Below, piece after piece: positions 10,165-19,629 of a DNA stretch of 64,000 nt. The stretch covers positions 1,054,001 through 1,118,000 of the forward strand of contig NZ_CP038155.1 of assembly GCF_013460135.1 (NCBI RefSeq), written 5' to 3'. The DNA is from Arsenophonus endosymbiont of Aphis craccivora (lineage in GTDB: Bacteria; Pseudomonadota; Gammaproteobacteria; Enterobacterales; Enterobacteriaceae). The position numbers were made by a program, and so were the translations under genes. Under the pieces are notes generated by a model, which had not been told where the DNA came from, did not search any database, and saw nothing but the letters and a program-made list of their open reading frames with translations. The number at the start of each line of letters is the position of its first letter. The stretch's first letter is position 1.

Positions 10165-11142
10165 GTGCAATACCAACAGCCTATTCGTCGTTTAAGGCGA
10201 TTACGTCAAACAGAAACAGTTCGCGCTTTATTTAAAGAAACAATTTTAACGCTAAATGATCTTATATTGCCCATTTTCGTGGAAGAAGAAATTAAAGATT
10301 CTCAGCCTATTGCAACTATGCCTGGGGTTTTTCGTATCCCGGAACACAAATTACCTTATGAAATCGAACGGATCGCTAAAGCCGGGCTCAAGTCAGTGAT
10401 GTTATTTGGTATTTCCCATCATCTTGACGAAACAGGTAGCGATAGCTGGCAAGAGAATGGTTTAGTTGCCCGTATGTCAAAAGCCTGCAAGGATAGCGTA
10501 CCCGATATGCTAGTCATGTCAGATACTTGTTTTTGTGAATACACCTCCCACGGCCACTGTGGTGTTTTAGGTAGCAATGGCGTTGATAATGACGCAACAT
10601 TACTCAACCTCGGCCGACAAGCAGTCACTGCGGCAAATGCTGGTGCTGATTTTATCGCGCCCTCTGCCGCAATGGACGGGCAAGTCAGGGCAATTCGTGA
10701 GGCGCTGGATAAAGCAGGTGTTACTAACACCGGTATTATGTCCTATTCAACCAAATTTGCATCTAACCTTTATGGCCCTTTTCGCGAAGCGGCAGGTTCT
10801 TGCTTAATTGGTGATCGCAAAAGTTATCAAATGGATCCAATGAATCGTCATGAAGCAATTAGAGAATCATTGATAGATGAGCAAGAAGGCGCTGACGTTT
10901 TAATGATAAAACCTGCTGGTGCTTATCTCGATATTATTCGTGATATTCGTGAGCGAACTGAACTGCCATTAGCAGCTTACCAGGTCAGCGGTGAATATGC
11001 CCAAATTAAATTTGCTGCTCAAGCAGGCGCGATTAATGAAATCGATGTTGCGCTAGAAACATTAGGTGCCATCAAACGTGCCGGTGCTAATCTGATTTTG
11101 AGCTATTTTGCGTTAGATTTAGCAGAAAAAGAGTGTCTTTAA
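10165..11142 (+). CDS. hemB: Delta-aminolevulinic acid dehydratase (porphobilinogen synthase)
   Basis: Condenses two 5-aminolevulinate molecules to porphobilinogen in haem synthesis; cytosolic octamer. The 325 residues match E. coli HemB. The zinc-binding cysteines are in [12 protein letters not shown], and the two active-site lysines are in [18 protein letters not shown] and [11 protein letters not shown]. The start is a GTG at 10165 directly behind an aaggagaag ribosome-binding site. It is a single-gene unit converging on crcB. Confidence 0.96.
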   Translation: MQYQQPIRRLRRLRQTETVRALFKETILTLNDLILPIFVEEEIKDSQPIATMPGVFRIPEHKLPYEIERIAKAGLKSVMLFGISHHLDETGSDSWQENGLVARMSKACKDSVPDMLVMSDTCFCEYTSHGHCGVLGSNGVDNDATLLNLGRQAVTAANAGADFIAPSAAMDGQVRAIREALDKAGVTNTGIMSYSTKFASNLYGPFREAAGSCLIGDRKSYQMDPMNRHEAIRESLIDEQEGADVLMIKPAGAYLDIIRDIRERTELPLAAYQVSGEYAQIKFAAQAGAINEIDVALETLGAIKRAGANLILSYFALDLAEKECL

Positions 11143-11172
11143 TCAATTTAGGTTGACAAAAATTGTCAGATG

Positions 11173-11556
11173 CTAGCGATTCTGAATTAATTGATAAATC
11201 ACTATACCAAGGTAAGTTACCAATAAGGTACTAACCACATGAATTAAGATTTCCAAAAATCCATGATAGTAGCGCTGTTGCTGAAAGGAGAGCATAACTT
11301 CCAATGAAAAGGTAGAAAAAGTTGATAAACCACCACAAAAACCGGTCATTACCATCAATCGCCACTCAGGTGATAGGGTATAATGGTTAGCAAAATAAGC
11401 AAAAGCAAGACCTAATATAAAACTAGCAATAACATTTGACAGATAAGTCCCTAATGGTACAAGTGCAATTAATGGATTTAATTTGGTTGACAAAAGCCAA
11501 CGTGAGATACCACCAAGCGCAGAGCCTATTGAGATCGCCAAAAAGATTTTAATCAT
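11173..11556 (-). CDS. crcB: Fluoride exporter CrcB/FluC
   Basis: Small (127-residue) four-helix membrane protein forming a dual-topology dimeric fluoride channel. The start MIKIFLAISIGSALGGISRWLLS, the GTYLSNVIASFILGL segment and the GFCGGLSTFSTFSLEV motif that lines the pore are characteristic. It converges with hemB, 30 bases apart. No fluoride riboswitch was recognised upstream. Confidence 0.94.
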   Translation of the reverse strand: MIKIFLAISIGSALGGISRWLLSTKLNPLIALVPLGTYLSNVIASFILGLAFAYFANHYTLSPEWRLMVMTGFCGGLSTFSTFSLEVMLSFQQQRYYHGFLEILIHVVSTLLVTYLGIVIYQLIQNR

Positions 11557-12209
11557 AAATTTATTTCATCCAATAGAACACATCATCAGCAATATTTTGT
11601 GCCATTTTTTCTATAGTAGCAATCGCCTTGATATAACAAATAATTAATAGTAAATAATACAATAATAATTTATTAGTATTCCCAATAGCTGGAAATTATG
11701 CCACCCTACCGCCTAAATTCACTTCTTTGATCGCATTAATCGTGATAAGTTAAAATGACTTAAAGTGTATACCCCAATATAGTTATCTCTTTTCATTTGC
11801 TACCATAACTTTTGCGTTTCCCGTTGGCAACAGTGGTCAATTAGCGCTTAAGCATAAAACTTAATGATTAAAAGTAGAGGCATTAATTAAAGCGTAAAAA
11901 TACCATTATGGTTGCATTAATACCCATCAATGAAAATGAAAGTATAGTGATAAACAGATAGATATTTTACTTAATAGTGGTGTAATGGTAGATGCCTAGC
12001 CGTCACTACCCTAGATATTAACGCTGTCGCTAACTTAACTAATATTATAAGCGTGATGTTCAATGATAATAAAAAGCAAAATTGTTGGTTGTTTATACCA
12101 TTATTACTGTTAGATGCATTCCCTTTAACGCCAAAACTATACTAAATCAATTTTCTATCAAGTTGTTTTAAAAATATATTTTCAACTGCTTAAGCTCAAG
12201 TATAGTATA
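11557..12209. other. Intergenic region crcB-hcp, no supported gene
   Basis: About 650 bases of AT-rich sequence. A few short open stretches look protein-like (for example LFIPLLLLDAFPLTPKLY ending near 12143), but none has a start, ribosome-binding site or family match that I recognise. It is probably the remains of a decayed gene plus the hcp promoter at its right end. Confidence 0.5.
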
Positions 12210-12232
12210 AACGTGCATATAAAATGCAAATT
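12210..12232 (+). promoter_or_regulatory. Candidate NsrR operator upstream of hcp
   Basis: The 23-bp site centred on 12221, with the half-sites gtgcat and aaatgca, matches the published dyad consensus AANATGCATTTNAAATGCATNTT at 17 of the 20 defined positions. It lies just downstream of a -10-like gtataa (12205-12210) and 13 bases before the hcp ATG. In E. coli hcp is among the genes most strongly controlled by the nitric-oxide sensor NsrR, so the placement makes sense. Confidence 0.6.
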
Positions 12233-12245
12233 TAACGGAGTTAAC

Positions 12246-13898
12246 ATGTTTTGTGTGCAATGTGAGCAAACAATGTGCAGTTGAGCTAGCAATGGCTGTA
12301 TTTATACTCGTGGTGTATGTGGTAAAACAGCTGAAACATCTGATTTACAAGATCTATTGATCGCTGAGCTACAGAGTCTATCGGCATGGACAGTTAAAGC
12401 TTATCAAAACGGTATCATTGATCATCAAGCCAACCACTTTTCACCGCGCATCCTTTTTTCTACTTTAACTAATGTAAATTTTGACTCTTCGCTTATCATT
12501 GCCTATACACGTGAAGCAATAGCCAAACGTGAGGCACTGAAAATCCAATGCTTAGCTAAAGATCCAACGATTATTATAAATCATCCAATGGCCGAACTGC
12601 AGTTATTCAGTGACGATCCTAGCGAGTTACAGTATCAAGCAGCAGAGTACGCGCTACATAAAGATAAAGAGGTGATTGGTGAAAATATTCTTGGTTTACG
12701 TCTGCTTTGTCTGTACGGTTTGAAAGGTGCTGCGGCTTATATGGAGCATGCCAGAGTTCTCGGTCAATACAATAACGATATTTACTACCAATACCATAAA
12801 ATTATGGCATGGTTAGGTAGCCTGCCATCTGATATGGATGCCTTATTGCAATGTGCAATGGAAATTGGTCAGATGAATTTTAAAGTAATGGGCATTTTAG
12901 ATGCCGGTGCAACTGACACTTATGGCCACCCAATACCCACTCAAGTTAACGTAAAACCCATTGCAGGTAAATGTATTCTAGTGTCTGGCCATGATCTGAA
13001 AGATCTACACAACTTATTGCAACAGACTGCAGGTACAGGTATTAATATTTTCACCCATGGTGAAATGTTACCAGCACACGGCTACCCAGCAATACATAAG
13101 TTCAAACATCTGGCCGGTAACTATGGAGGTGGCTGGCAGGATCAACAAATCGAGTTTGCCAAGTTCCCCGGCCCCATTATTATGACATCAAATTGTATTA
13201 TCGATCCATTTGTTGGCAACTATTCCGATCGTATCTGGAGCCGCAGTATTGTTGGATGGCCAGAGATAAACCATTTGAAAGGTAACAATTTTAGCCCCGT
13301 GATTGCTATGGCACAGCAGATGGCTGGATTCCCATATAGTGAAATTGAACATAAGATTACAGTTGGTTTTGGTCGCCACACTCTGCTGGATGCAACAGAT
13401 ACACTAATTGAGTTAATCAACAGTAAAAAATTACGCCATATCTTTCTAGTAGCTGGTTGTGATGGAGCGCGCGCTAATCGTAGCTATTTCACCAATTTTG
13501 CCACTCATGTGCCAAATGATTGTATAATTCTAACTTTAGCTTGTGGTAAATATCGTTTTAATAAATTGGATTTTGGTGAAATAGCAGGCTTACCACGCTT
13601 AATCGATGTTGGTCAATGTAATGACGCTTATGGTGCAATTATTCTTGCCACCAAGCTGGCGAAAAAATTATCGTGTAACGTGAATGATCTACCACTATCA
13701 CTGGTTTTTTCCTGGTTTGAGCAAAAAGCGATTGCTATTTTACTCACCTTGCTGTCACTTGGCATAACTAATATCATAATTTGCCCAACGACACCCGCTT
13801 TCTTGACGCCAGATTTGCTCACTATCTTCGAGAAAAAATTTGGTTTAAGAAAAATCACTAATGTGGAGCAGGATATGCGGCAATTGCTGTCTGCATAA
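12246..13898 (+). pseudogene. hcp: Hybrid cluster protein (hydroxylamine/NO reductase), nonsense at codon 13
   Basis: The coding frame from the ATG at 12246 (behind ggag) spans 550 codons, the same length as E. coli Hcp, and is open except for a TGA at 12282-12284. The N-terminal iron-sulfur cysteines C3, C6, C18 and C25 surround the stop. Beyond it, the whole protein is conserved, including [27 protein letters not shown]-type and SNCIID cluster regions and the C-terminal [19 protein letters not shown]. Hcp reduces nitric oxide or hydroxylamine under anaerobic nitrosative stress. Starting after the stop (TTG at 12357) would lose the N-terminal cysteines, so the product should be inactive. The single lesion implies very recent loss. 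Confidence 0.9.
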
Positions 13899-14014
13899 GA
13901 ATAAAAGATATCAATAGATACAATTAATGCCAGGGAACGGCAGCGGGCCGCACCTTTGTTTAACGCTAGCGCCTTCAATTCCTTACCAATGGCGGTAACT
14001 TTATTGTTTTCACT
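13899..14014. other. Short hcp-IS spacer
   Basis: 116 bases ending in gttttcact, the left target half of IS copy 3. The minus strand is open (ELKALALNKGAARCRSLALI) but I do not recognise it; it may be the tail of a lost gene. Confidence 0.4.
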
Positions 14015-15069
14015 GGCTTTGTTGAATAAATCGAACTTTTAGGTGATTGGCGGAGCTGATCGCTAAATTCGTTTCAACATCAGGTCCCCATGGCAAAGCA
14101 AAAGTTTAAAATTACCAACTGGCCCGCGTACAACAAGGCACTCAGACAACGCGGTTCCCTGACGGTCTGGCTTGATGAGTCGGCCATCGCTGGATGGACT
14201 GACAGTTCTTCGCCTGAAGGTCGTGGCCGGCCGCTTTACTACAGCGATATGGCTGTTACCACTGTCCTGATGATGAAGCGTGTGTTTAACCTGTCGCTCC
14301 GGGCATTACAGGGCTTCGTTGATTCGATTTTTAAACTCATGTCTTTGCCGCTGTGCTGTCCGGACTACTCGCTGGTCAGCAGACGAGCAAAGAGCGTCAA
14401 CATCAGCATAAAAACGCCAACGCGTGGTGAAATCTCGCATCTGGTCATCGACAGTACCGGTCTGAAGGTCTTTGGCGAAGGTGAATGGAAAGTCAGGCAG
14501 CATGGGGCTGACAGACGAAGAGTGTGGCGCAAGCTTCATCTGGCAGCAGACAGTGTGACTCATGAGATTATCTGTGCCGACTTATCGCTCAGCGGAACGA
14601 CAGATGCGCAGGCACTGCCGGGCCTGATTAACCAAACCCACCGGAAAATCAGGGAAGTGTCAGCAGACGGTGCTTATGACGCCTGTTACTGCCACGATGC
14701 GTTGCTAAGAAAGAAAATCAGGCCCCTTATCCCGCCGCGAAGCGGAGCGAAATACTGGCCGGACAAGTACCATGAACGTAACCATGCGGTGGCGAATCAG
14801 CGTCTGAGCAGGAGTAATGATATGTGGAAAAAGAAAGTGGGTTATCACCGGCGTTCAGTGGCAGAAACAGCGATGTTCCGCATAAAAACTTTGCTGGGTG
14901 GCCATCTGAGGCTGCGTGACTATGAGGCTCAGGTAGGTGAAGCAATGGCGATGGTCAAAGCGCTGAACCGTATGACGTTGTTGGGTATGCCACACAGCGT
15001 CAGGATCGGATAACAGCTGTAGCAGAGGGAGCCATCATGGCGGCTAATTCTGATTTATTCAACAAAGCC
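14015..15069 (+). mobile_element. IS903-like element, copy 3 (left arm of an inversion)
   Basis: 1055 bp, both ends intact. The left 9 bases gttttcact and right 9 bases ctgtagaaa differ, but each is the reverse complement of the corresponding flank of copy 4 (agtgaaaac on its left, tttctacag on its right). This is the exact product expected from inversion between two oppositely oriented copies. Confidence 0.96.
14090..15013 (+). CDS. IS903-like transposase, copy 3
   Basis: Open 307-codon frame with complete catalytic triad. It equals the majority sequence except S274R. Confidence 0.95.
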   Translation: MAKQKFKITNWPAYNKALRQRGSLTVWLDESAIAGWTDSSSPEGRGRPLYYSDMAVTTVLMMKRVFNLSLRALQGFVDSIFKLMSLPLCCPDYSLVSRRAKSVNISIKTPTRGEISHLVIDSTGLKVFGEGEWKVRQHGADRRRVWRKLHLAADSVTHEIICADLSLSGTTDAQALPGLINQTHRKIREVSADGAYDACYCHDALLRKKIRPLIPPRSGAKYWPDKYHERNHAVANQRLSRSNDMWKKKVGYHRRSVAETAMFRIKTLLGGHLRLRDYEAQVGEAMAMVKALNRMTLLGMPHSVRIG

Positions 15070-15151
15070 CTGTAGAAAAATAGAGAAAAAAGACAAGCAA
15101 CCAGATAAAGGCTACTAAGTTATTTTTTTTATTTGGTGAAGAATTAAACAT
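15070..15151 (-). pseudogene. cptA: cptA, 5' end (27 codons), flipped away from the rest of the gene
   Basis: On the minus strand from the ATG at 15151 the frame reads MFNSSPNKKNNLVAFIWLLVFFLYFST, ending at the boundary of IS copy 3. Joined across one copy of the 9-bp target tttctacag to 16739 onward, it continues in frame into VIQIIIVTTGQSNTIGLRDSLL, matching the first membrane helices of E. coli CptA. This fragment was therefore the authentic start of cptA before the IS-mediated inversion. Confidence 0.85.
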
Positions 15152-15743
15152 ATAATTTATGCTCATCAATTTTGGTTTTTTTAACATAAGTTTTTATGTC
15201 TTATTTTCATTATCAGCTATTTTGGTGGCTGATAATTTTTTGAACATTAATCTAAATAGAAATAATTGCAACAAAAATATTGTTACCTTTAAGCAATTGT
15301 TTGGAATATGTTGCCAGTTTTTTGGTTGGAAAAATTATATTTTAATTTGACTAACACCATAGTCAATTATTTTTGTTTTTTATAATAAATATAAAAAATA
15401 CTGTAATAATAACAATAGTAAGTTTTTTTTGTGACAAAATAAATAAAATTCAATCTTCTTTTTGCATCTTTTATCTGTTTTGCCGAAAGTATTAACTAAA
15501 CGATTTATTGGGTTAATTTGGGGAATTAAATATCTTGATAGCTTAAATTTAATATTGATAATTAGTGTTTAGAAAAATTTATATTTAACTAGAGAGATTG
15601 TAATAAAGAATTAAACCGGCGAAATAGAATATTATTGAATAATAATTATTTGTGTAAAATAGATTTATTAATAAAAAATATTTTATTGTGAAATTTATAA
15701 TAAAAAAATTTATTAAAAGATTAATAATAATGTAAGTGAAAAC
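15070..15743. other. 674-bp segment inverted between IS copies 3 and 4
   Basis: Bounded by swapped 9-bp target halves and containing the cptA start at its left edge plus about 590 bases of AT-rich, apparently non-coding sequence that would be the cptA upstream region. It includes a 9-bp stem hairpin, attatcagc/gctgataat (15209-15236), followed by T6, which resembles a terminator. Open frames here are short and lack codon bias. Confidence 0.85.
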
Positions 15744-16729
15744 GGCTTTGTTGAATAAATCAGAATTAGCCGCCAGGATGGCTCCCTCTGCTACAGCTGT
15801 TATCCGATCCTGACGCTGGGTGGCATACCCAACAACGTCATACGGTTCAGCGCTTTGACCATCGCCATTGCTTCACCTACCTGAGCCTCATAGTCACGCA
15901 GCCTCAGATGGCCACCCAGCAAAGTTTTTATGCGGAACATCGCTGTTTCTGCCACTGAACGCCGGTGATAACCCACTTTCTTTTTCCACATATCATTACT
16001 CCTGCTCAGACGCTGATTCGCCACCGCATGGTTACGTTAATGGTACTTGTCCGGCCAGTATTTCGCTCCGCTTCGCGGCGGGATAAGGGGCCTGATTTTC
16101 CGGTGGGTTTGGTTAATCAGGCCCGGCAGTGCCTGCGCATCTGTCGTTCCGCTGAGCGATAAGTCGGCACAGATAATCTCATGAGTCACACTGTCTGCTG
16201 CCAGATGAAGCTTGCGCCACACTCTTCGTCTGTCAGCCCCATGCTGCCTGACTTTCCATTCACCTTCGCCAAAGACCTTCAGACCGGTACTGTCGATGAC
16301 CAGATGCGAGATTTCACCACGCGTTGGCGTTTTTATGCTGATGTTGACGCTCTTTGCTCGTCTGCTGACCAGCGAGTAGTCCGGACAGCACAGCGGCAAA
16401 GACATGAGTTTAAAAATCGAATCAACGAAGCCCTGTAATGCCCGGAGCGACAGGTTAAACACACGCTTCATCATCAGGACAGTGGTAACAGTCATATCGC
16501 TGTAGTAAAGCGGCCGGCCACGACCTTCAGGCGAAGAACTGTCAGTCCATCCAGCGATGGCCGACTCATCAAGCCAGACCGTCAGGGAACCGCGTTGTCT
16601 GAGTGCCTTGTTGTACGCGGGCCAGTTGGTAATTTTAAACTTTTGCTTTGCCATGGGGACCTGATGTTGAAACGAATTTAGCGATCAGCTCCGCCAATCA
16701 CCTAAAAGTTCGATTTATTCAACAAAGCC
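15744..16729 (-). mobile_element. IS903-like element, copy 4 (right arm of the inversion, internally deleted)
   Basis: 986 bp: both ends present but 69 bp shorter than the other copies. Left flank agtgaaaac and right flank tttctacag are the reverse complements of the copy 3 flanks. Before inversion it sat inside cptA with target duplication tttctacag. Confidence 0.95.
15800..16654 (-). pseudogene. IS903-like transposase, copy 4 (deleted and nonsense-mutated)
   Basis: Two lesions. An in-frame 69-bp deletion near 16100 removes residues 178-200, including catalytic D193; the deletion endpoints lie in the 9-bp direct repeat aaaatcagg that flanks this stretch in full copies. A GAA-to-TAA change at 16037-16039 then stops translation at codon E229. 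Residue changes A55T, S274R and a substituted residue near the C-terminus (PPSVRIG) are also present. Confidence 0.95.
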
Positions 16730-18198
16730 TTTCTACAGTTATTCAAATCATTATTGTAACAACCGGTCAAAGTAATACCATTGGTCTAAGAGATTCCCTT
16801 TTATACAGCACTCTTTGGCTCATTCCTGCACTGTTTTTTTCTCGCCATATCAAATTGGTTGCCGCCATTATAGGCATTTTTCTCTGGCTATCTTCTGCCA
16901 TCGCCTTGGCATATTATATTGTTTATGGCCAACAGTGTTCACAAAGTGTCATGTTTATCATGTTTGAAACAAACACACATGAAGCAAGTGAATTCTTAAC
17001 CCAATATTTAAGTATTAAAGTTATCGCAAGCCTATTGGTTTATACACTTATCGCTATTTTTTTTATGGACACGCATAAAACCTATTCATATTTCCGTTTC
17101 GGCCAAAGTTATATTGACAACAATTATTATCGGTATTCTTTTTGGTGCCCCTTTTTACAAAAAAGTCATCAAATCAAACGGTGATCTTGATGATCTAATG
17201 CCATATTTAAATGCCAGGATGGCTTATGCTGCTCCTTGGCAATTTATTAGCGGTTATTTTCTTTATCAAAATCAGCTTACTAATATGGAAGCTATGTTAA
17301 CCCACAATGCTAAAATACCCCCTTTAAAAAATTTGATTGATAATAATGGCGCTACTCCAAGAACATTAGTGTTAGTCATTGGTGAATCGACAAGTCGAAA
17401 CCGTATGAGTTTATATGGATATGGCCGCCAAACAACACCACAATTAAGCGCATTAAAAGCACAATATCCAAATAATTTCAAAGTATTCAACGATGTAGTT
17501 ACCTCACGCCCTTACACTATCGAAGTGTTACAACAAGCATTAACTTTTGCCGATCAATTACACCCAGAACTTTATAAAACAGCTCCTTCGTTAATGAATA
17601 TGATGAAGCAAGCGGGTTATAAAACTTTCTGGATCACCAATCAGCAAACCATAACTCAGCGTAATACGATGTTAACCGCATTTTCGCGCCAGACAGATAA
17701 ACAATATTATCTAAACAACGATATGGCGTAAAGTTCACGACAATATGACACATCAGTATTAGCACCATTCAATGAAGTCTTAAAAGATCCAGCAGAAAAG
17801 AAATTCATCATTGTCCATTTACTTGGCACCCATATGAAATATGCCTATTGTTACCCTAAAGATGAGGGAATATTTGATAATAAAATAGATACTATGCCCA
17901 CCAATTTGGCTAAAAGTGATCAAGCCGATTATAACGACTATGATAGTGCACAACACTTCAACGATAAGGTAGTGGCAACACTAATCAGAGATTTTGCTGC
18001 ATCTAACGAAAACGGTTTCTTGGTCTATTTTTCTGATCATGGCGAAGAGGTTTTTGACACACCGCCACCCCATATTTTAGGTCGTAATGAAGCAGCACCA
18101 ACCCGTCCTATGTATGAGATCCCTTTTATTATCTGGCAATCAACCCAATGGATTAATACTCACCAACGCCATTTAGATACCATGGTAAATAGGCCCTA
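16730..18198 (+). pseudogene. cptA: cptA (eptC), LPS-core phosphoethanolamine transferase, central part
   Basis: Closely follows E. coli CptA (YijP): membrane helices, FETNTHEASEFLTQYLSIKV, the catalytic threonine block LVLVIGESTSRNRMSLYGYGRQTTP, SRPYTIEVLQQALTFAD, TFWITNQQT and the metal-binding YFSDHGEEVFDTPP. Three faults are visible. The 5' end is separated by IS copy 4. A T8 run at 17057-17064 shifts the frame; with seven Ts it would read AIFLWTRIKPIH, as in the family. A TAA at 17729-17731 interrupts NNDMA*SSRQYDTS where E. coli has a glutamine-rich stretch. The right end is cut by IS copy 5. CptA adds phosphoethanolamine to LPS core in the inner membrane facing the periplasm. Confidence 0.9.
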
Positions 18199-19253
18199 GG
18201 CTTTGTTGAATAAATCAGAATTAGCCGCCAGGATGTCTCCCTCTGCTACAGCTGTTATCCGATCCTGACGCTGTGTGGCATACCCAACAACGTCATACGG
18301 TTCAGCGCTTTGACCATCGCCATTGCTTCACCTACCTGAGCCTCATAGTCACGCAGGCTCAGATGGCCACCCAGCAAAGTTTTTATGCGGAACATCGCTG
18401 TTTCTGCCACTGAACGCCGTTGATAACCCACTTTCTTTTTCCACATATCATTACTCCTGCTCAGACGCTGATTCGCCACCGCATGGTTACGTTCATGGTA
18501 CTTGTCCGGCAAGTATTGCGCTCCGCTTCGCGGCGGGATAAGGGGCCTGATTTTCTTTCTTAGCAACGCGTCGTGGCAGTAACAGGCGTCATAAGCACCG
18601 TCTGCTAACACTTCCCTGATTTTCCGGTGGGTTTGGTTAATCAGGCCCGGCAGTGCCTGCGCATCTGTCGTTCCGCTGAGCGATAAGTCGGCACAGATAA
18701 TCTCATGAGTCACACTGTCTGCTGCCAGATGAAGCTTGCGCCACACTCTTCGTCTGTCAGCCCCATGCTGCCTGACTTTCCATTCACCTTCGCCAAAGAC
18801 CTTCAGACCGGTACTGTCGATGACCAGATGCGAGATTTCACCACGCGTTGGCGTTTTTATGCTGATGTTGACGCTCTTTTCTCGTCTGCTGACCAGCGAG
18901 TAGTCCGGACAGCACAGCGGCTAAGACATGAGTTTAAAAATCGAATCAACGAAGCCCTGTAATGCCCGGAGCGACAGGTTAAACACACGCTTCATCATCA
19001 GGACAGTGGTAACAGCCATATCGCTGTAGTAAAGCGGCCGGCCACGACCTTCAGGCGAAGAACTGTCAGTCCATCCAGCGATGGCCGACTCATCAAGCCA
19101 GACCGTCAGGGAACCGCGTTGTCTGAGTGCCTTGTTGTACGCGGGCCAGTTGGTAATTTTAAACTTTTGCTTTGCCATGGGGACCTGATGTTGAAACGAA
19201 TTTAGCGATCAGCTCCGCCAATCACCTAAAAGTTCGATTTATTCAACAAAGCC
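18199..19253 (-). mobile_element. IS903-like element, copy 5 (in cptA)
   Basis: 1055 bp with a perfect 9-bp target duplication, taggcccta, at 18190-18198 and 19254-19262. The transposase is dead but the ends are intact, so it could still be moved by enzyme from other copies. Confidence 0.96.
18255..19178 (-). pseudogene. IS903-like transposase, copy 5 (TAG at codon 86)
   Basis: TTG-to-TAG at 18921-18923 (leucine 86). Otherwise the 307-codon frame is open. Other differences are S191L, H253Q and K221Q plus a change near codon 100. The same codon-86 TAG occurs in copy 12. Confidence 0.94.
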
Positions 19254-19434
19254 TAGGCCCTATAGTATTATGCATTTGATTCACACTTGGTCAGATTTAG
19301 CCGGGCTTGATTATGATGGATTGGATGTCAGTAAAAGTGTCATTAACAAAGATTTTCAACCTTCTCCCCGTTATATTGGTGATCCTTATAACAAACAGCA
19401 ACCACTAAAAACATATGATCAACTAAAAAAATAG
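19254..19434 (+). pseudogene. cptA: cptA, 3' end downstream of IS copy 5
   Basis: Continues the CptA frame after the target duplication (NRPYSIMHLIHTWSDLAGLDYDGLDVSKSVI...YIGDPYNKQQPLKTYDQLKK), matching the C-terminal IHTWSDLAGLSYDG and IGNPYKK blocks of E. coli CptA. It ends at a TAG at 19432-19434. Confidence 0.88.
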
Positions 19435-19449
19435 TCCTTTCATTTATTC

Positions 19450-19478
19450 CTCTCCCCGGGTTAATTCTTAGGGGAGAG
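19450..19478 (+). terminator. Possible cptA terminator hairpin
   Basis: An 8-bp perfect stem, ctctcccc/ggggagag, 16 bases after the cptA stop. It has no strong T-run, so intrinsic termination is uncertain. Confidence 0.5.
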
Positions 19479-19629
19479 TTACACCATTAATCATAAAATT
19501 TATAGATACAAATCATATCTGATAACCAGTTTTAAACTGGCCAGTTTTCAAACAATTCGTTAGTAACGTACTTTTGTTTAAGATATCAATTAATCAATAA
19601 CTAAAAAGCTAAATTATTAGTTAAAAATG

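Noticed and set aside
11557-11600. Fluoride riboswitch upstream of crcB
   Set aside because: The conserved pseudoknot sequence elements were not found in the short leader.
12246-13898. In-frame TGA in hcp as selenocysteine
   Set aside because: No Hcp family member uses selenocysteine at this position and no SECIS-like hairpin was evident just after the TGA; orthologues have a non-cysteine residue there.
13628-13978. 116-codon antisense open frame overlapping hcp
   Set aside because: Mostly a shadow of conserved hcp codons; only the part beyond 13899 could be independent and it is too short to assign.
15159-15350. 63-codon open frame in the inverted segment
   Set aside because: AT-rich composition, no ribosome-binding site, no family resemblance; it lies in what was the cptA upstream region.
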